From positions 1-64,000 of the forward strand of contig JAHEKE010000020.1 of NCBI GenBank assembly GCA_024638505.1: a DNA stretch of 64,000 bases. The letters run 5' to 3'. Below, piece after piece: positions 62,761 to 64,000 of this stretch. Source of the stretch: Gammaproteobacteria bacterium (GTDB lineage Bacteria; Pseudomonadota; Gammaproteobacteria; Arenicellales; JAANXG01). The translations under genes and the position numbers were made by a program. The notes under the pieces were generated by a model that saw nothing but the letters and a program-made list of their open reading frames with translations, was not told the DNA's origin and did no database searches. Position 1 is the first letter of the stretch. Each line of letters opens with the position of its first letter.

Positions 62761-64000
62761 ATGCCCAGCCGTATACCGCAAAGTTTCGTCGATGACCTCC
62801 TGGCGCGCACTGACGTCGTTGACGTTATAGACAGCCGCGTGCCGTTGAAGAAAGCAGGCTCGGAGTATAAAGCGTGCTGTCCTTTTCATGAGGAGAAAAC
62901 GCCTTCATTCACCGTGAGCCCGAACAAGCAATTCTACCATTGCTTTGGGTGTGCGGCGCATGGCACCGCGATTGGATTCCTCATGGAGTTCGAGCACATG
63001 GAGTTTGTTGAGGCGGTTGAACACCTGGCCGCCCGGCTTGGATTGCAGGTCCCAAGAGAGGGCGAAACGCAGCCAGCAAAAAAAACTGAAAAGGCAACGG
63101 ATATCCTCACCGTGTTAGATCAAAGCACGGCATATTATCAGCGTCAATTACGTGATCACGCGACTGCGCGATCGGCAGTTGAGTACCTGCGGCAGCGGGG
63201 TCTGACCGGTGAAGTGGCGGCTCATTTCGGCATGGGTTTCGCGCCGGCTGGCTGGGACAATCTGCTGCGGGAATTCGGCAGCAGCAAGCACCAATGTCGC
63301 TTACTGCTGAGCGCGGGCCTGATAAGCAAAAAGTCAGAAGATCGGTATTACGATCGTTTTCGTAACCGAATTATGTTTCCCATTCAAGATCATCGTGGCC
63401 GAGTAGTCGGGTTTGGCGGCCGAGCAATCGGTGATGAAGAACCGAAGTATCTTAACTCCCCTGAGACACCGGTGTTTCACAAGGGCGCCGAACTGTATGG
63501 GCTGTTCCGTGCAAGGGAATCAATCAGGGAAACGGGCAAGGCCATTGTGGTTGAAGGATACATGGACGTGGTGGCGCTGTCACAGTTTGAGCTGCACAAC
63601 GCTGTCGCCACCCTTGGCACTGCGACTACCCGCACCCAGCTCGAACGGCTGTTCCGCCATACCGATGAAATCGTATTCTGCTTCGACGGTGATCGGGCTG
63701 GTCGTTCAGCGGCGTGGCGAGCCCTGGAAACCGCTCTGCCCAGCTTGCGCCAGGGTAGACAAATCACCTTCCTGTTCCTGCCGCAGGGGGAGGATCCCGA
63801 TTCCGTGATTCGCGCCAAGGGAAAGGCCGGTTTCGAATCCCTCATCAGCTCGGCCATACCCCTTCCTGACTACATGTTGCAACAGCTAAGCGATCGTTCC
63901 GATCTATCGCGCATCGATGGTCGTGCCCGCTTTATAGAGCTGGCTAAGCCTCTGCTGCAGAAAGTGCCGCCAGGTGCATTTCTTGAGCTGCTGCTCAGCC
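62761..64000 (+). CDS. dnaG: DNA primase, 5' part (runs off the window)
   Basis: An uninterrupted frame from the ATG at 62761 to the window end encodes about 413 residues of DnaG. It opens MPSRIPQSFVDDLLARTDVV. The CHC2 zinc finger follows (C40, H43, C61, C64 in CCPFHEE and YHCFGC). The catalytic core has RNRIMFPIQDHRGRVVGFGG, and the Toprim motifs are VVEGYMDVVAL and FDGDRAGRSAA. The DnaB-binding C-terminus is outside. No Shine-Dalgarno sequence precedes the start; a TAGAAT box ends 8 nt before it. Confidence 0.96.
   Translation, partial: MPSRIPQSFVDDLLARTDVVDVIDSRVPLKKAGSEYKACCPFHEEKTPSFTVSPNKQFYHCFGCAAHGTAIGFLMEFEHMEFVEAVEHLAARLGLQVPREGETQPAKKTEKATDILTVLDQSTAYYQRQLRDHATARSAVEYLRQRGLTGEVAAHFGMGFAPAGWDNLLREFGSSKHQCRLLLSAGLISKKSEDRYYDRFRNRIMFPIQDHRGRVVGFGGRAIGDEEPKYLNSPETPVFHKGAELYGLFRARESIRETGKAIVVEGYMDVVALSQFELHNAVATLGTATTRTQLERLFRHTDEIVFCFDGDRAGRSAAWRALETALPSLRQGRQITFLFLPQGEDPDSVIRAKGKAGFESLISSAIPLPDYMLQQLSDRSDLSRIDGRARFIELAKPLLQKVPPGAFLELLLS

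Noticed and set aside
1-64000. Search for CRISPR arrays, insertion sequences, prophage or toxin-antitoxin modules.
   Set aside because: No regularly spaced repeats, transposase-like proteins, phage structural genes or small toxin-antitoxin pairs were seen by reading the window.

Overview
The window is chromosomal DNA from a gammaproteobacterium of moderate G+C content. The signs are the pilGHIJ-chpA twitching-chemotaxis set, yqgE-ruvX-pyrR-pyrB-pyrC', fabA-fabB, a Coq7-type ubiquinone hydroxylase, and tsaD-rpsU-yqeY-dnaG. The gene order from chpA to yggT (about 29.4-49.1 kb) is the one I know from Pseudomonas aeruginosa, so the organism is pseudomonad-like. The alphaproteobacterial/mitochondrial type of heme A synthase and the large hydroxy-acid/TRAP cluster argue against a close Pseudomonas relative. 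The species cannot be named from sequence reading alone. No insertion sequence, prophage, CRISPR array or rRNA was seen.

Layout. 1-1100: tRNA-Gln and the rplM-rpsI operon, minus strand. 1200-1375: a probable small RNA on the minus strand with a near-consensus promoter, a C-rich loop complementary to Shine-Dalgarno sequences, and a strong terminator. 1441-14737: thirteen minus-strand genes that look like one catabolic unit. They encode a TRAP transporter (dctP, dctQ, dctM), an amidase, a 58-residue membrane protein, a 3-hydroxyisobutyrate/tartronate-semialdehyde-type dehydrogenase, a tartrate/D-malate-type dehydrogenase, an AzlCD exporter, the three glycolate oxidase subunits GlcDEF, and a SAF-domain homoserine-dehydrogenase-like protein. 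14957-22175: coq7, an MMPL exporter with a LolA-like partner, a small secreted protein, heme A synthase, fabB and fabA. 22345-29198: pyk, pgk, gap, tkt and an inositol-monophosphatase-family gene.

29412-49083: type IV pilus chemosensory genes (chpA, pilJ, pilI, pilH, pilG), then gshB, a tonB-type gene, yqgE, ruvX, the pyrimidine genes pyrR-pyrB-pyrC', the retraction ATPases pilU and pilT, and yggS-proC-yggT. 49399-64000: a dynamin-like GTPase, an exonuclease III of the Crc family beside pyrE, an NDUFA9-like protein, a lipoprotein aminopeptidase, cca, uppP, a MidA/NDUFAF7 methyltransferase, pteridine reductase, folK, folB, plsY, tsaD, rpsU, yqeY and the first two thirds of dnaG, which runs off the end.

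How the parts work together. The TRAP cluster probably imports a small hydroxy or oxo acid, which GlcDEF and two dehydrogenases oxidise or reduce. The Pil/Chp proteins sense surface contact and steer the PilT/PilU retraction motors. The rest is housekeeping. The observations most worth checking are the candidate small RNA, the regulator-less hydroxy-acid cluster, the catalytically intact nuclease in the genomic slot of Crc, the stand-alone LolA-MMPL pair and the lone dynamin. None of them is demonstrably a new system from sequence alone.
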